From: an uncultured Lachnospiraceae bacterium
GTDB taxonomy: Bacteria > Bacillota > Clostridia > Lachnospirales > Lachnospiraceae
Direction of reading: 5' to 3'
NCBI GenBank assembly: GCA_902802515.1
Contig: CADCMM010000008.1
Span: 43,979-89,417, forward strand
Length of the DNA: 45,439 nt
Within the stretch, counting starts at the first letter, position 1. Every line of letters starts with the position of its first letter. Position numbers and translations under genes: made by a program. A model generated the notes under the pieces. It did no database searches. It had not been told where the DNA came from and worked only from the letters and a program-made list of their open reading frames with translations. Positions 33,109 through 41,083 of this stretch are shown piece after piece.

Positions 33109-34005
33109 ATGCTGCATCTTATTTTGGGAATACTGAAAGTAATAGGTATTATTTTGCTGGTGCTGCTTGGACTGGTGCTTTTGGCGATTTTGGTTTTGCT
33201 GTTTGTTCCGGTAAGGTATCGGCTGTCAGGAAAAAAGGAGGCGGAACTTCTGGAAGGGGCGGCCGGTGTTTCCTGGCTTTTGCACCTGGTCAGTTTAACG
33301 GCGGAATATAAAGAAAAGCAGTTGGCAGTCAAATTAAAACTGTTTGGCATCCCCGTCAAGCCATTTGGCATCGGGACTGGAAATGGGAAAAAACGAAAAA
33401 GACCAAAAAAGAACGAGGATAATTCTGTCACCATACAGGAGTTCCAGGAACAAAAGAAAAAGGTCATACAGATAGAGGAAAAACGGAAACTGGAAACGCA
33501 GTACTCTGATGAGGATGATAAAAAAACGAACATACAGAACATAAGTATATGGGAAAAACTGCAGGATGTTTGGGAAAAAATAATAGATTTATTTGCAGAC
33601 GCGCAGGACATACCGGATAAGCTTGAGAAGAGCATATATGGCATCAGAAAAAAAGCAGAGCCTTTTCTGCAGGATGAGACCAGGAAACTTTATAGAAGAT
33701 TGATCGAGCGTTTGGAGTATTTGTGGAAACATTATCGTCCGAGAAAGATAAAGGGCTGGCTTCACTTCGGTACAGACAACCCTGATAAAACGGGGGAACT
33801 TACCGGACTTATCTATCTTCTGCTGCCGATGGCTGCGGATCAGATGGAGATCATTCCGGATTTCGCGGAAAAGGTGCTGGAGACGCAGATCAGTTTGAAA
33901 GGTCATATCAGATCAATCCATTTAGTAAAGGTGGCAATCCTGCTCTGGTGGGATAAGGAATTTAGAATTACACTCCGGAGAGTGAGAGGAAAAGAAGAAA
34001 AGTAG
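33109..34005 (+). CDS. DUF2953 membrane-anchored protein (YtfI-like)
   Basis: A 298-aa protein with one strong N-terminal membrane segment (about 4-33). The DUF2953 opening PVRYRLSGKKEAELLEGAAGVSWLLHLVSL follows, then a Lys/Glu-rich variable linker (about 88-150), and a C-terminal domain with HFGTDNPDKTGELTGLIYLL, typical of DUF2953. In B. subtilis the homologue ytfI lies beside ytfJ (gerW), as here. Function unknown; a sporulation-phase role is suggested by its neighbour. Confidence 0.85.
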   Translation: MLHLILGILKVIGIILLVLLGLVLLAILVLLFVPVRYRLSGKKEAELLEGAAGVSWLLHLVSLTAEYKEKQLAVKLKLFGIPVKPFGIGTGNGKKRKRPKKNEDNSVTIQEFQEQKKKVIQIEEKRKLETQYSDEDDKKTNIQNISIWEKLQDVWEKIIDLFADAQDIPDKLEKSIYGIRKKAEPFLQDETRKLYRRLIERLEYLWKHYRPRKIKGWLHFGTDNPDKTGELTGLIYLLLPMAADQMEIIPDFAEKVLETQISLKGHIRSIHLVKVAILLWWDKEFRITLRRVRGKEEK

Positions 34006-34045
34006 GCTATCATCTGTAGATGGAGCGATAAAAGGAGGAAGTAAG

Positions 34046-34453
34046 ATGGCAGATAATAATTTTCAGACAACAGTAGATTCTTTGTTTAAAGGTATGGAAA
34101 ACTTTATTACCACAAAAACAGTGGTGGGTGATGCGATCCACATCGGTGATACCATCATACTGCCTTTGATCGATGTGTCCTTTGGTGTGGCTGCTACCGC
34201 GAAACACGAGGAAAGAAAGAATAACGGAGGCGGCGGCATGGGCGGTAAAATGACCCCCAGCGCGATACTGGTCATCAGGGATGGCACCACAAAGCTGGTT
34301 AATGTGAAACAGCAGGATGGGGTTACGAAGATCCTTGATATGGTCCCGGATCTTATAAATAAATTCATTCCCGGGAAAAAAGGTGATGCTGAGATGGAAG
34401 AAGATGTAGAGAAAGCCTGCGATGAAGCAGCAAAAAAAGAAGAGAAGTTTTAA
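34046..34453 (+). CDS. gerW: GerW family sporulation protein (YtfJ)
   Basis: A 135-aa protein matching YtfJ/GerW. MENFITTKTVVGDAIHIGDTIILPLIDVSFGVAA (about 15-52), a Gly-rich loop NNGGGGMGGKMTPSAILVI, then a hydrophobic/acidic DMVPDLINKF and a charged tail. In B. subtilis GerW is a forespore protein needed for germination. AAAGGAGG precedes the ATG. Neighbouring DUF2953 upstream supports the assignment. Confidence 0.9.
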   Translation: MADNNFQTTVDSLFKGMENFITTKTVVGDAIHIGDTIILPLIDVSFGVAATAKHEERKNNGGGGMGGKMTPSAILVIRDGTTKLVNVKQQDGVTKILDMVPDLINKFIPGKKGDAEMEEDVEKACDEAAKKEEKF

Positions 34454-34512
34454 TGTACCGGTCCGAAGATGCATACAATAAGTAATGAAATAAGAAAAAT
34501 GGGAGGCAGCAG

Positions 34513-34647
34513 GTGAAACGCGTGTGCGGTTTCTCTCTATTTTGCATTGCTGTTGGAATGTTCATTGGCCTGTTCATCAGCAGCATTTTGGTTCGGACGG
34601 TACTGATCCTGTTACTGCTGCTGATCGGATATAATCTATTTATATGA
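34513..34647 (+). CDS. Small hydrophobic membrane protein, 44 aa (GTG start)
   Basis: A short frame of 44 codons. It starts at GTG 34513, six bases after a clear GGGAGG, and ends at TGA 34645-34647. The peptide begins MKRVCGFSLF and has two hydrophobic runs (about 10-25 and 28-43) with a central Arg, so it is a likely single or double-pass membrane miniprotein. Similar miniproteins occur in related Clostridia by my recollection (not checked). It follows gerW by 59 bp, and its stop codon lies in the left arm of a long palindrome. Confidence 0.65.
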   Translation: MKRVCGFSLFCIAVGMFIGLFISSILVRTVLILLLLLIGYNLFI

Positions 34648-34830
34648 TGTAAGGGTCAAAAGCCCACTTTGCGGAGCTTGCTCCGGCAAATGCGGGGTTG
34701 GGCCCCGCTAAACATGAGCAAGTAGCCACGTTAGTGGCGGATTGCGAATGTTTCAGGAGCGCGGGAACACCCAGTGTGGAGTGCTCCGCATCATAGTTGG
34801 AGGCAAAAGACCTTTTGACCCCAACATCAT
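34644..34830. repeat. Long multi-hairpin palindromic element before rpmB
   Basis: Outer arms: ATGATGT (34644-34650) / ACATCAT (34824-34830) and GGGTCAAAAG (34653-34662) / CTTTTGACCC (34812-34821). A second closing stem is TGCGGAGC / GCTCCGCA (about 34669 and 34782). Inside are GCGGGG/CCCCGC and an elaborate symmetric hairpin at 34710-34753 (AAACAT, GCAA and GCCAC helices separated by 2x2 and 3x3 internal loops, GTTA cap). It could be a structured RNA or a miniature inverted-repeat element. It fills the whole gap between two convergent genes apart from the rpmB terminator. Confidence 0.65.
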
Positions 34831-34846
34831 TTATATAGAACGACGA

Positions 34847-34880
34847 GAAAAAAGGAACCTGGATCGTATCCAGGTTCCTT
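34847..34880 (-). terminator. Rho-independent terminator of rpmB
   Basis: A perfect 13-bp stem (34852-34864 with 34868-34880) with a 3-nt loop. On the minus strand it is followed by a run of Ts (plus-strand As 34848-34853). Confidence 0.9.
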
Positions 34881-34897
34881 GACTGTGTCAGATAAAA

Positions 34898-35083
34898 CTA
34901 AGCTCTTTCTACTTTGCCTGATCTTAAGCAGGAAGTACAAACGTACAGTTTCTTAGAAGCTCCGTTTACTTTGCATGCAACATGTTTAATGTTAGATTTC
35001 CACATTTTATTGCTTCTTCTATGAGAATGGCTCACATTATTACCGAAATGAGCGCCTTTATCACAAATAGCACATCTAGCCAT
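34898..35083 (-). CDS. rpmB: 50S ribosomal protein L28
   Basis: A 61-aa ribosomal protein beginning MARCAICDKGAHFGNNVSHSHRRS and ending with CTSCLRSGKVERA. Two CxxC pairs (C4/C7 and the CTSC pair) make it the zinc-binding form. AAGGAGG lies seven bases upstream of the ATG at 35083, so the 29-residue N-terminal extension of the frame is not used. It is divergent from yloU-yloV, the conserved Firmicutes arrangement. Confidence 0.98.
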   Translation of the reverse strand: MARCAICDKGAHFGNNVSHSHRRSNKMWKSNIKHVACKVNGASKKLYVCTSCLRSGKVERA

Positions 35084-35107
35084 GACAGCACCTCCTTGCA
35101 ACTTATT

Positions 35108-35129
35108 AGGTCTAATACGGAATAGACCT
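35108..35129 (-). promoter_or_regulatory. Leader stem-loop of rpmB
   Basis: AGGTCTA (35108-35114) and TAGACCT (35123-35129) form a perfect 7-bp stem with an 8-nt loop in the rpmB 5' leader, just upstream of the Shine-Dalgarno. It may be an L28 binding or translational-control site; untested inference. Confidence 0.4.
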
Positions 35130-35141
35130 GCAACATGATTC

Positions 35142-35170
35142 ATTCTATCAGATGGACTCCCATTTTGCAA
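35142..35170 (-). promoter_or_regulatory. Promoter of rpmB
   Basis: Minus-strand TTGCAA (35165-35170), 17 bp, TAGAAT (35142-35147), leaving a ~50-nt leader. Confidence 0.75.
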
Positions 35171-35239
35171 GTGAAATTTTAAAAAAAATGAAATAATTTG
35201 CTAAATCAGAAAATTATTATTCCCTTTTTCCACCATATC

Positions 35240-35248
35240 TGGTACAAT
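35240..35248 (+). promoter_or_regulatory. Extended -10 promoter of yloU
   Basis: TGGTACAAT (TGn plus TACAAT at 35243-35248) ~45 bp before the yloU start. The -35 region (TTCCCT, 35220-35225) is weak, which fits an extended -10 promoter. Confidence 0.5.
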
Positions 35249-35293
35249 TACCCCGTAAGATGTGACAGTAACTTTAGAGAGAGAGGTATGGAT

Positions 35294-35650
35294 ATGAACG
35301 GACGTATGAATAATTCACTTGGTTCAATCGTTATCGATTCCAATGTAATTGCTACCTATGCCGGCAGTGTTGCAGTAGAGTGTTTTGGTATTGTCGGTAT
35401 GGCCAGCGTGAATATGAAAGATGGTCTCGTAAAGCTCCTGAAGCGCGAGAATCTTGAGCGGGGCATCAATGTTCGTGTCGAAGATAATAAAATTACTCTG
35501 GATTTTCATGTGATCGTCTCTTACGGAGTGAGTATTTCGGCAGTGGCGAATAATTTGCTGGACAGCGTAAAATATCAGCTGGAGGCTTTCACAGGTATGC
35601 AGGTCGAAAAGATCAACATTTTTGTGGAGGGTGTAAGAGTCATTGATTAA
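35294..35650 (+). CDS. yloU: Asp23/Gls24 family protein YloU
   Basis: A 118-aa Asp23/Gls24-family protein, closely resembling B. subtilis YloU through the blocks YAGSVAVECFGIVGMASVNMKDG and FHVIVSYGVSISAVANNLLDSVKYQ. The family is linked to envelope homeostasis, but its biochemical role is unclear. ATG 35294 is seven bases after GAGG; ATG 35288 is too close to it. The DAK2-domain gene follows after 13 bp and carries an AAGGAGG in the spacer. The rpmB / yloU-yloV-recG order is conserved with B. subtilis. Confidence 0.9.
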   Translation: MNGRMNNSLGSIVIDSNVIATYAGSVAVECFGIVGMASVNMKDGLVKLLKRENLERGINVRVEDNKITLDFHVIVSYGVSISAVANNLLDSVKYQLEAFTGMQVEKINIFVEGVRVID

Positions 35651-35663
35651 GGAGGAAACCACT

Positions 35664-37340
35664 GTGAGTGTAAATACTATTGATGTGAACCTTTGTGCCA
35701 GGATGTTTTTGGCCGGGGCTAAAAATCTTGAGGCAAAAAAAGAATGGATCAATGAGTTGAACGTATTCCCGGTTCCGGATGGGGATACCGGAACCAATAT
35801 GACGCTTACCATTATGTCGGCAGCAAAGGAAGTGGCTGCATTGGAAGGAGCCACGATGGAAACGCTTTCCAAGGCGATTTCTTCCGGATCACTGCGTGGT
35901 GCCAGAGGTAACTCAGGTGTTATTCTTTCTCAGTTGTTCCGAGGCTTCTGTAAGGGAATTCGTGATGAGAAGGAAATTTCTGTAGAAGTTATGACCACTG
36001 CGTTCCAGAAAGCGGTGGAGACAGCGTATAAGGCTGTTATGAAACCGAAGGAAGGAACAATACTTACCGTCGCCCGGGGCGGAGCGGATCGTGCCATCGA
36101 ACTTCTGGAGGAGAATCCCGACATCGATATGGAGAGCTTTATCGCCGGTGTCATCGAACATGCGGAAGAAGTGCTGAACCAGACACCGGAGATGCTGCCG
36201 GTACTGAAAGAGGCTGGCGTGGTGGACTCCGGCGGACAGGGATTGGTGCAGATCCTCAAAGGCGCGTTCGATGCGTTCCTGGGCAAAGAAGTGGATTATG
36301 AAATTGAAGTTACCGGTGCGAAGACGGAGATCACAAAACCGGGAGCTCAGGCTGAGACGGAGATAAAGTTTGGCTATTGTACTGAGTTTATCATCATGCT
36401 GGAGAAAGAGTATAACACTAACACAGAATTGCAGTTTAAGGCCTTTCTTGAGTCCATTGGAGATTCCATCGTAGTTGTATCGGATGATGATATTGTAAAG
36501 GTACATGTACACACCAACGATCCGGGGCTGGCGATCCAGAGAGCGTTGACTTACGGCTCTCTGACAAAAATGAAGATCGACAATATGCGTGAGGAACATC
36601 AGGAAAAGCTGATCAAAGAGGCGGATCGTGTGGCAGCGGCAAAGAAAGAAGCGGAGGAGAAATTACAGCAGGCTCCCAAGAAAGATGTTGGTTTTATTTC
36701 AGTATCCATCGGAGAGGGAATGGGAAGCATATTCCGGGATCTGGGAGCGGACTATCTCATTGAAGGCGGCCAGACCATGAATCCCAGCACGGAAGATATG
36801 CTGAATGCCATAGATGGTGTCAATGCAGACACGATCTTTATCTTCCCGAACAATAAAAATATCATTTTGGCCGCGAATCAGGCACAGTCTTTGACAAAGG
36901 ATAAAAAAATTATTGTGGTTCCCACCAAGACGGTGCCTCAGGGCATTACCGCACTGATCAATTATGTACCGGAAAAGAGTGCGCAGGAGAATGCTGAGAT
37001 TATGGCTGAGGAAATCAAGAAGGTGAAAACCGGACAATTGACCTATGCAGTCCGCGACACCCATATTGATGAGAAAGAAATCCATGAAGGGGATATCATG
37101 GGAGTGGGTGACAAGGGTATCCTTGCCGTTGGCAAAGACATTGCAGATACTGCCGTTGAGACGGTGTCACAGATGATGGAGGACGATGCGGAGCTGATCA
37201 GTATTTATTATGGAGAGGATATGAAGGAAGAGGACGCTCAGGCTCTGGCTGACACGCTCACCGAACTGTATCCGGATTTGGATATTGAGGTAAATTCTGG
37301 CGGACAGCCGATATATTATTACATTATTTCAGTTGAGTAG
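35664..37340 (+). CDS. yloV: DAK2-domain fatty acid kinase-like protein (YloV/FakA)
   Basis: A 558-aa protein of the FakA/YloV family, the ATP-binding component of the fatty-acid kinase that works with FakB (DegV-type) lipid-binding proteins to phosphorylate exogenous fatty acids. The N-terminal DAK2 domain has NVFPVPDGDTGTNM (Mg-ATP binding) and SGSLRGARGNSGVILSQ. A middle domain and a C-terminal region (about 340-558) with IFIFPNNKNIILAANQA follow. The start is GTG at 35664, eight bases after AAGGAGG; a TTG at 35643 is the alternative. No FakB gene is in the window. Confidence 0.9.
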   Translation: MSVNTIDVNLCARMFLAGAKNLEAKKEWINELNVFPVPDGDTGTNMTLTIMSAAKEVAALEGATMETLSKAISSGSLRGARGNSGVILSQLFRGFCKGIRDEKEISVEVMTTAFQKAVETAYKAVMKPKEGTILTVARGGADRAIELLEENPDIDMESFIAGVIEHAEEVLNQTPEMLPVLKEAGVVDSGGQGLVQILKGAFDAFLGKEVDYEIEVTGAKTEITKPGAQAETEIKFGYCTEFIIMLEKEYNTNTELQFKAFLESIGDSIVVVSDDDIVKVHVHTNDPGLAIQRALTYGSLTKMKIDNMREEHQEKLIKEADRVAAAKKEAEEKLQQAPKKDVGFISVSIGEGMGSIFRDLGADYLIEGGQTMNPSTEDMLNAIDGVNADTIFIFPNNKNIILAANQAQSLTKDKKIIVVPTKTVPQGITALINYVPEKSAQENAEIMAEEIKKVKTGQLTYAVRDTHIDEKEIHEGDIMGVGDKGILAVGKDIADTAVETVSQMMEDDAELISIYYGEDMKEEDAQALADTLTELYPDLDIEVNSGGQPIYYYIISVE

Positions 37341-37356
37341 GATCAGGTTGGATCAT

Positions 37357-39414
37357 ATGAATTTAGAATCTTCTTTGACGGAACTGAAGGGAATTGGGGA
37401 AAAGACAGCGCAAACCTTTGCCAGGGCGGGAATCAATACCCTGGAAGATCTGATCGGGTATTACCCCCGTGCTTATGATTCTTTTCTAGAACCGGTGAGG
37501 ATTTCAGAATTAGCAGACGGTCAGGTGATGGCCGTCTGTGGTTTTATAGAGAAATCTCTTTCCGTAAGGCATTTAAATAAAATTCAGATTATTACAGGAA
37601 AAATTCGGGAGGGTCTGGAGACCGTGTCAGTGACATGGTTTAACATGCCGTATCTTCGCAGCAGCCTCAAACCAGGAAACCGCTATGTGTTCCGGGGACG
37701 GGTAAAGGAAAAAGGGAAAAGACTGGTGATGGAGCAGCCGGCAGTGTACGACCTGTGCCAATACGCGGAAAAAGTAAAACAATTGCAGCCGGTCTATCCG
37801 CTGGTATCGGGGCTTACTATGAATATGCTGAATAAGGCATTGACACAGGCACTTAGGGAATTGGATCTTACCAGAGACTATCTTCCGGTGGAGATCCGAA
37901 AAAAGTATGAGTTGGCGGAATACAATTATGCCATTCATCAGATCCACTTTCCAAAAGATTTCCAGGATATGCTGATGGCTCGAAAACGTCTGGTATTTGA
38001 CGAGTTTTTTCTGTTTATCCTGGCGCTGCGCAGGCTGAAAGAGTCCAGAGAGGAGATCGTACACAGCTATCAGCTGGAGCGCAAACCTGATACGGAAAAG
38101 CTGCTTTTGGGCCTTCCCTATGAACTGACGAATGCACAGAAAAAGGTGTGGAGGCAGGTAGAGGAGGAAATGACAAGGAAGAAGGTGATGGCGAGGCTGA
38201 TACAGGGAGATGTAGGGTCGGGAAAGACGATCCTTGCGTTTCTGGCTCTGGTCATGGCAGCTGCAAATGACGCTCAGGGGGCATTGATGGTTCCAACAGA
38301 AGTCCTTGCAAAGCAGCATTATGAAGCGTTTGTGAAACTGATGCAGCAGCAGGGCCTTCCATATAAAGCTGTTTTGCTGACAGGATCCCTTACAGCGAAG
38401 GAAAAGAAGGAGGTATACCGGCAGATTGAGAGCGGAGAAGCAGCGGTTGTGATCGGAACTCATGCGCTGATACAGGAAAAGGTGATTTATCAACGGCTGG
38501 TTCTGGTCATCACGGACGAACAGCACAGGTTTGGCGTGAAACAGCGGGAGGCTCTGAGCTTTAAAGGAGAATTGCCTCATACTATAGTGATGAGTGCTAC
38601 ACCTATCCCCAGAACACTGGCAGTAATCCTTTATGGTGATCTGGATGTTTCTGTTATCGATGAACTTCCCTCTGCTCGTCTTCCTATTAAAAATTGTGTC
38701 GTGAACACCTCGTATCGTCCAAAGGCATATGCCTTCATTCGGAGAGAGGTGGAAAAAGGTCGGCAAGCCTATGTTATATGTCCTATGGTAGAAGAGAGCG
38801 AAGCTATTGAAGCGGAGAACGTGATAGACTATACGGAAAAGCTGCGTCGTCAAATGCCGGAAACGATCCGCGTGGAGTACTTGCATGGAAAAATGAAGGC
38901 GAAGGAAAAGAATGAGATTATGGAGCGCTTTCTGAAAAGGGAGATACAGGTATTGGTGTCAACTACAGTGATCGAGGTGGGAGTTAATGTACCGAATGCT
39001 ACCGTTATGATGATTGAAAACGCGGAGCGTTTTGGGCTGGCACAGCTGCATCAGCTCAGAGGCCGGGTGGGAAGAGGCAATCGGCAATCTTACTGTATCA
39101 TGGTGCATGAGGCGGATAACCAGGCGGTGACACAGCGTCTGGAGATTTTAAATAAGTCCAATGACGGTTTTGAGATTGCGGAAAAGGACTTGCAACTTCG
39201 AGGCCCGGGAGATGTTTTTGGAATAAGACAGAGCGGACTTTTGGATTTTCAGATCGCGGATATTTTTGCAGATGCGTCAATTATGCAGTCTGCCAATGAG
39301 GCGGTGGGACAGATTTTGGAACAAGATACCCAACTTTGCATGCCACAGCACAGGGATTTACGGAAAAAACTGATAGGTTATACGAAAAATGGATTTGAAA
39401 ATCTAAACATTTAG
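37357..39414 (+). CDS. recG: ATP-dependent DNA helicase RecG
   Basis: Remodels stalled forks and branched DNA. The 685-aa protein has the N-terminal wedge/OB domain ([26 protein letters not shown]), helicase motif I GDVGSGKT, motif II DEQHRFG, motif [12 protein letters not shown], and the C-terminal motifs [24 protein letters not shown] and [14 protein letters not shown] start at ATG 37357, though a TTG at 37333 overlapping yloV is possible; neither has a strong Shine-Dalgarno, suggesting coupling to yloV. Confidence 0.97.
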   Translation: MNLESSLTELKGIGEKTAQTFARAGINTLEDLIGYYPRAYDSFLEPVRISELADGQVMAVCGFIEKSLSVRHLNKIQIITGKIREGLETVSVTWFNMPYLRSSLKPGNRYVFRGRVKEKGKRLVMEQPAVYDLCQYAEKVKQLQPVYPLVSGLTMNMLNKALTQALRELDLTRDYLPVEIRKKYELAEYNYAIHQIHFPKDFQDMLMARKRLVFDEFFLFILALRRLKESREEIVHSYQLERKPDTEKLLLGLPYELTNAQKKVWRQVEEEMTRKKVMARLIQGDVGSGKTILAFLALVMAAANDAQGALMVPTEVLAKQHYEAFVKLMQQQGLPYKAVLLTGSLTAKEKKEVYRQIESGEAAVVIGTHALIQEKVIYQRLVLVITDEQHRFGVKQREALSFKGELPHTIVMSATPIPRTLAVILYGDLDVSVIDELPSARLPIKNCVVNTSYRPKAYAFIRREVEKGRQAYVICPMVEESEAIEAENVIDYTEKLRRQMPETIRVEYLHGKMKAKEKNEIMERFLKREIQVLVSTTVIEVGVNVPNATVMMIENAERFGLAQLHQLRGRVGRGNRQSYCIMVHEADNQAVTQRLEILNKSNDGFEIAEKDLQLRGPGDVFGIRQSGLLDFQIADIFADASIMQSANEAVGQILEQDTQLCMPQHRDLRKKLIGYTKNGFENLNI

Positions 39415-39416
39415 CA

Positions 39417-39440
39417 CAAAATACAGTATATTTTGATTTT
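39417..39440 (+). terminator. Weak A/T-rich terminator after recG
   Basis: CAAAATA (39417-39423) / TATTTTG (39429-39435) with a 5-nt loop, then ATTTT. It is only 7 bp and A/T-rich. Confidence 0.4.
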
Positions 39441-39444
39441 TATG

Positions 39445-39473
39445 TTGCAATATTTGGTTTTTTGGAGTATTAT
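39445..39473 (+). promoter_or_regulatory. Promoter of the DUF6465-like gene
   Basis: TTGCAA (39445-39450), 17 bp, TATTAT (39468-39473), ~46 bp before the ATG. Confidence 0.65.
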
Positions 39474-39518
39474 GCATGGTGTAATAGAGTTGTTTTTCGA
39501 ATTAGTAGGAGGAATATT

Positions 39519-39971
39519 ATGAAAAATGAAGTGAAAGGAAAAACAGTATCTGATACAACGAAAAAGACCGCTGCTGCGAAAAAGGCAACAGAAGGCGTTG
39601 CTGCAGCAGTAAAGACTGCGGAGAAAACCGCTGCGAAAGCTGCTGATAAGGCAGAGAAAGTAGTAGAAAAGGTCGTAGAGAAGACAGAAGAAGCCGCAGC
39701 TAAGACTGCTGCCAAAGCAGAGACCGCAGTTAAGGCAGCTGCCAAGAAAGCACCGGCGAAGAAAGCCGTTGTAAAAGAGACTGTTTATCTGCAGTATCTC
39801 GGAAAAGAGATCGACAAAGATGAACTGGTAAAACAGGTAAAAGAAATCTGGACAAAAGAACTGAATAACAAAGCTGCAGATATTAAGGATATTACCCTTT
39901 ATCTGAAACCGGAAGAGAACGCTGCATACTATGTTGTAAACGGCGACGTGACCGGAAGAATTCAGCTGTAA
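39519..39971 (+). CDS. Ala/Lys-rich protein with DUF6465-like C-terminal domain
   Basis: A 150-aa protein. The first ~85 residues are low complexity, dominated by Ala, Lys, Thr and Glu in AAKAxDKAEKV-like repeats resembling histone H1-like or phasin-type helical tails. The last ~65 residues form a small alpha/beta domain ([42 protein letters not shown]), which I recall as DUF6465 in Lachnospiraceae. Function unknown; nucleic-acid association is a guess from the basic tail. AGGAGG precedes the ATG at 39519. Own promoter and strong terminator. Confidence 0.75.
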   Translation: MKNEVKGKTVSDTTKKTAAAKKATEGVAAAVKTAEKTAAKAADKAEKVVEKVVEKTEEAAAKTAAKAETAVKAAAKKAPAKKAVVKETVYLQYLGKEIDKDELVKQVKEIWTKELNNKAADIKDITLYLKPEENAAYYVVNGDVTGRIQL

Positions 39972-39981
39972 AAGCGTACAG

Positions 39982-40024
39982 AAAAACAGCTATGAAGCCG
40001 TTTGTGGTTTCATAGCTGTTTTTT
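39982..40024. terminator. Bidirectional terminator between the DUF6465-like gene and SASP
   Basis: AAAAACAGCTATGAAGCC (39982-39999) pairs with 40006-40023 over ~18 bp including a GU, giving T-rich 3' ends on both strands. Confidence 0.9.
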
Positions 40025-40056
40025 CGATTCCTACGTTCGTCTGTGCGTCTCAGTTA

Positions 40057-40278
40057 TTACATTCTGCTGGTGGTTTCACCGGACATCTGTCTTTCCTGAG
40101 CTTCAATCATCTTTTTCACCATATATCCGCCTACAGAACCGTTCTGCTTAGAAGTCAGGTTACCATTGTAACCATTTGTAAGCGGTACACCCAGCTCGTT
40201 AGCTACCTCAAATTTAAAACGATCCAAAGCTCCTTTCGCTTCCGGAACTGCGGTTGTGTTGGATGAACGATTTGCCAT
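40057..40278 (-). CDS. Alpha/beta-type small acid-soluble spore protein
   Basis: A 73-aa DNA-binding spore protein that protects forespore DNA and is degraded at germination. The signature is LDRFKFEVANELGV (containing the GPR protease site region, E-x-A) and GYNGNLTSKQNGSVGGYMVKKMIEAQE. ATG 40278 follows an AGGAGG (minus strand). The -10-like CATACTA upstream supports forespore sigma-G control. Single gene with a bidirectional terminator. Confidence 0.97.
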   Translation of the reverse strand: MANRSSNTTAVPEAKGALDRFKFEVANELGVPLTNGYNGNLTSKQNGSVGGYMVKKMIEAQERQMSGETTSRM

Positions 40279-40331
40279 AATTGAACGCCTCCTTCTTTTG
40301 TGGTTGTTTTGCAATTTTTTGATTGCACTTC

Positions 40332-40338
40332 TAGTATG
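40332..40338 (-). promoter_or_regulatory. Candidate sigma-G -10 of the SASP gene
   Basis: Minus-strand CATACTA matches the sigma-G/sigma-F -10 consensus (CATnnTA), ~54 bp upstream of the ATG. The -35 region is a poor match, so only the -10 is marked. Confidence 0.5.
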
Positions 40339-40404
40339 TGCATACATTGCAATAATAAACTGGAAGTTTTTGTATGATTTTACTAGAATTTCTCAAAAAA
40401 GCAA

Positions 40405-40433
40405 TTGCGTTTTATGCTTTATTCTGGTACAAT
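40405..40433 (+). promoter_or_regulatory. Promoter of the MgsA-like gene
   Basis: TTGCGT (40405-40410), 17 bp, TACAAT (40428-40433), with an extended TGG at 40425-40427. Confidence 0.7.
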
Positions 40434-40476
40434 AAAAATTGCTTAAATATGTCCTTTGATTGGAGTTGTTAAGAAA

Positions 40477-40881
40477 ATGAATATCGGTTTCATAGCGCAT
40501 AACAGCAGAAAAAACCTGATTGAGAATTTCTGTCTGGCTTATAAATATATATTAGGAAAACATGAACTGTATGCTACGGAGATGACGGGGCGCCGAATCG
40601 AGGAGGCCACAAACCTGAAAGTTCACAAGTTTCTTTCCGGAAGCGTAGGAGGAGAAAAACAATTCATTGATATGATCGAACGGGATTATATGGATTTGGT
40701 GATCATGTTCTACAATCCCATACAGAACAGCCCGAATGAAGCAGATATTTTCTCTATTACCAGAACCTGCGACCGCTATAATATTCCTATAGCCACGAAT
40801 ATTGCCACTGCGGAATCCATGGTGCTGGGACTGGCCAGCGGAGATCTGGACTGGCGCGACAATATGAGACCGGTTTACTAA
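40477..40881 (+). CDS. mgsA: Methylglyoxal synthase-like protein with substituted active site
   Basis: A 134-aa protein with the methylglyoxal-synthase fold: IAHN (H8), LYATEMTGRRIEEATNL, KFLSGSVGGEKQF, and IPIATNIATAE. In the E. coli enzyme (from memory of its structure) the catalytic Asp sits in GGDQQ, an Asp in WDPL, and a His in PHDPD. Here these are E60 (GGEKQ), N80 (YNPI) and N87 (PNEAD). The phosphate loop ATGTTG reads ATEMTG. H8 and D90 are kept. Function may be changed or lost, so the symbol is by homology only. ATG 40477 was chosen over TTG 40456. The gene is monocistronic. Confidence 0.75.
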   Translation: MNIGFIAHNSRKNLIENFCLAYKYILGKHELYATEMTGRRIEEATNLKVHKFLSGSVGGEKQFIDMIERDYMDLVIMFYNPIQNSPNEADIFSITRTCDRYNIPIATNIATAESMVLGLASGDLDWRDNMRPVY

Positions 40882-40916
40882 GATCAACTATTATAATATC
40901 AAATCATAAATAAACT

Positions 40917-40950
40917 GCAGTCAATCCTTATTTTGTTGGCTGCTGTTTTT
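40917..40950 (+). terminator. Terminator after the MgsA-like gene
   Basis: GCAGTCAA (40917-40924) / TTGGCTGC (40936-40943) with one GU, followed by six Ts (40945-40950). Confidence 0.8.
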
Positions 40951-41021
40951 TATTCCTAAAGCCTGTTGGCGGAGAGACCGTGAATAGTAACGATAACGAA
41001 AAAATAAGTATAAGAAAATAA

Positions 41022-41051
41022 TTGACACACACGCAATGAAACCACTATAAT
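41022..41051 (+). promoter_or_regulatory. Promoter of rsmD-coaD
   Basis: Perfect TTGACA (41022-41027), 18 bp, perfect TATAAT (41046-41051), ~33 bp before rsmD. Confidence 0.85.
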
Positions 41052-41083
41052 ATAACGGAATCTTGATAGAGAAGGAAGCGATT

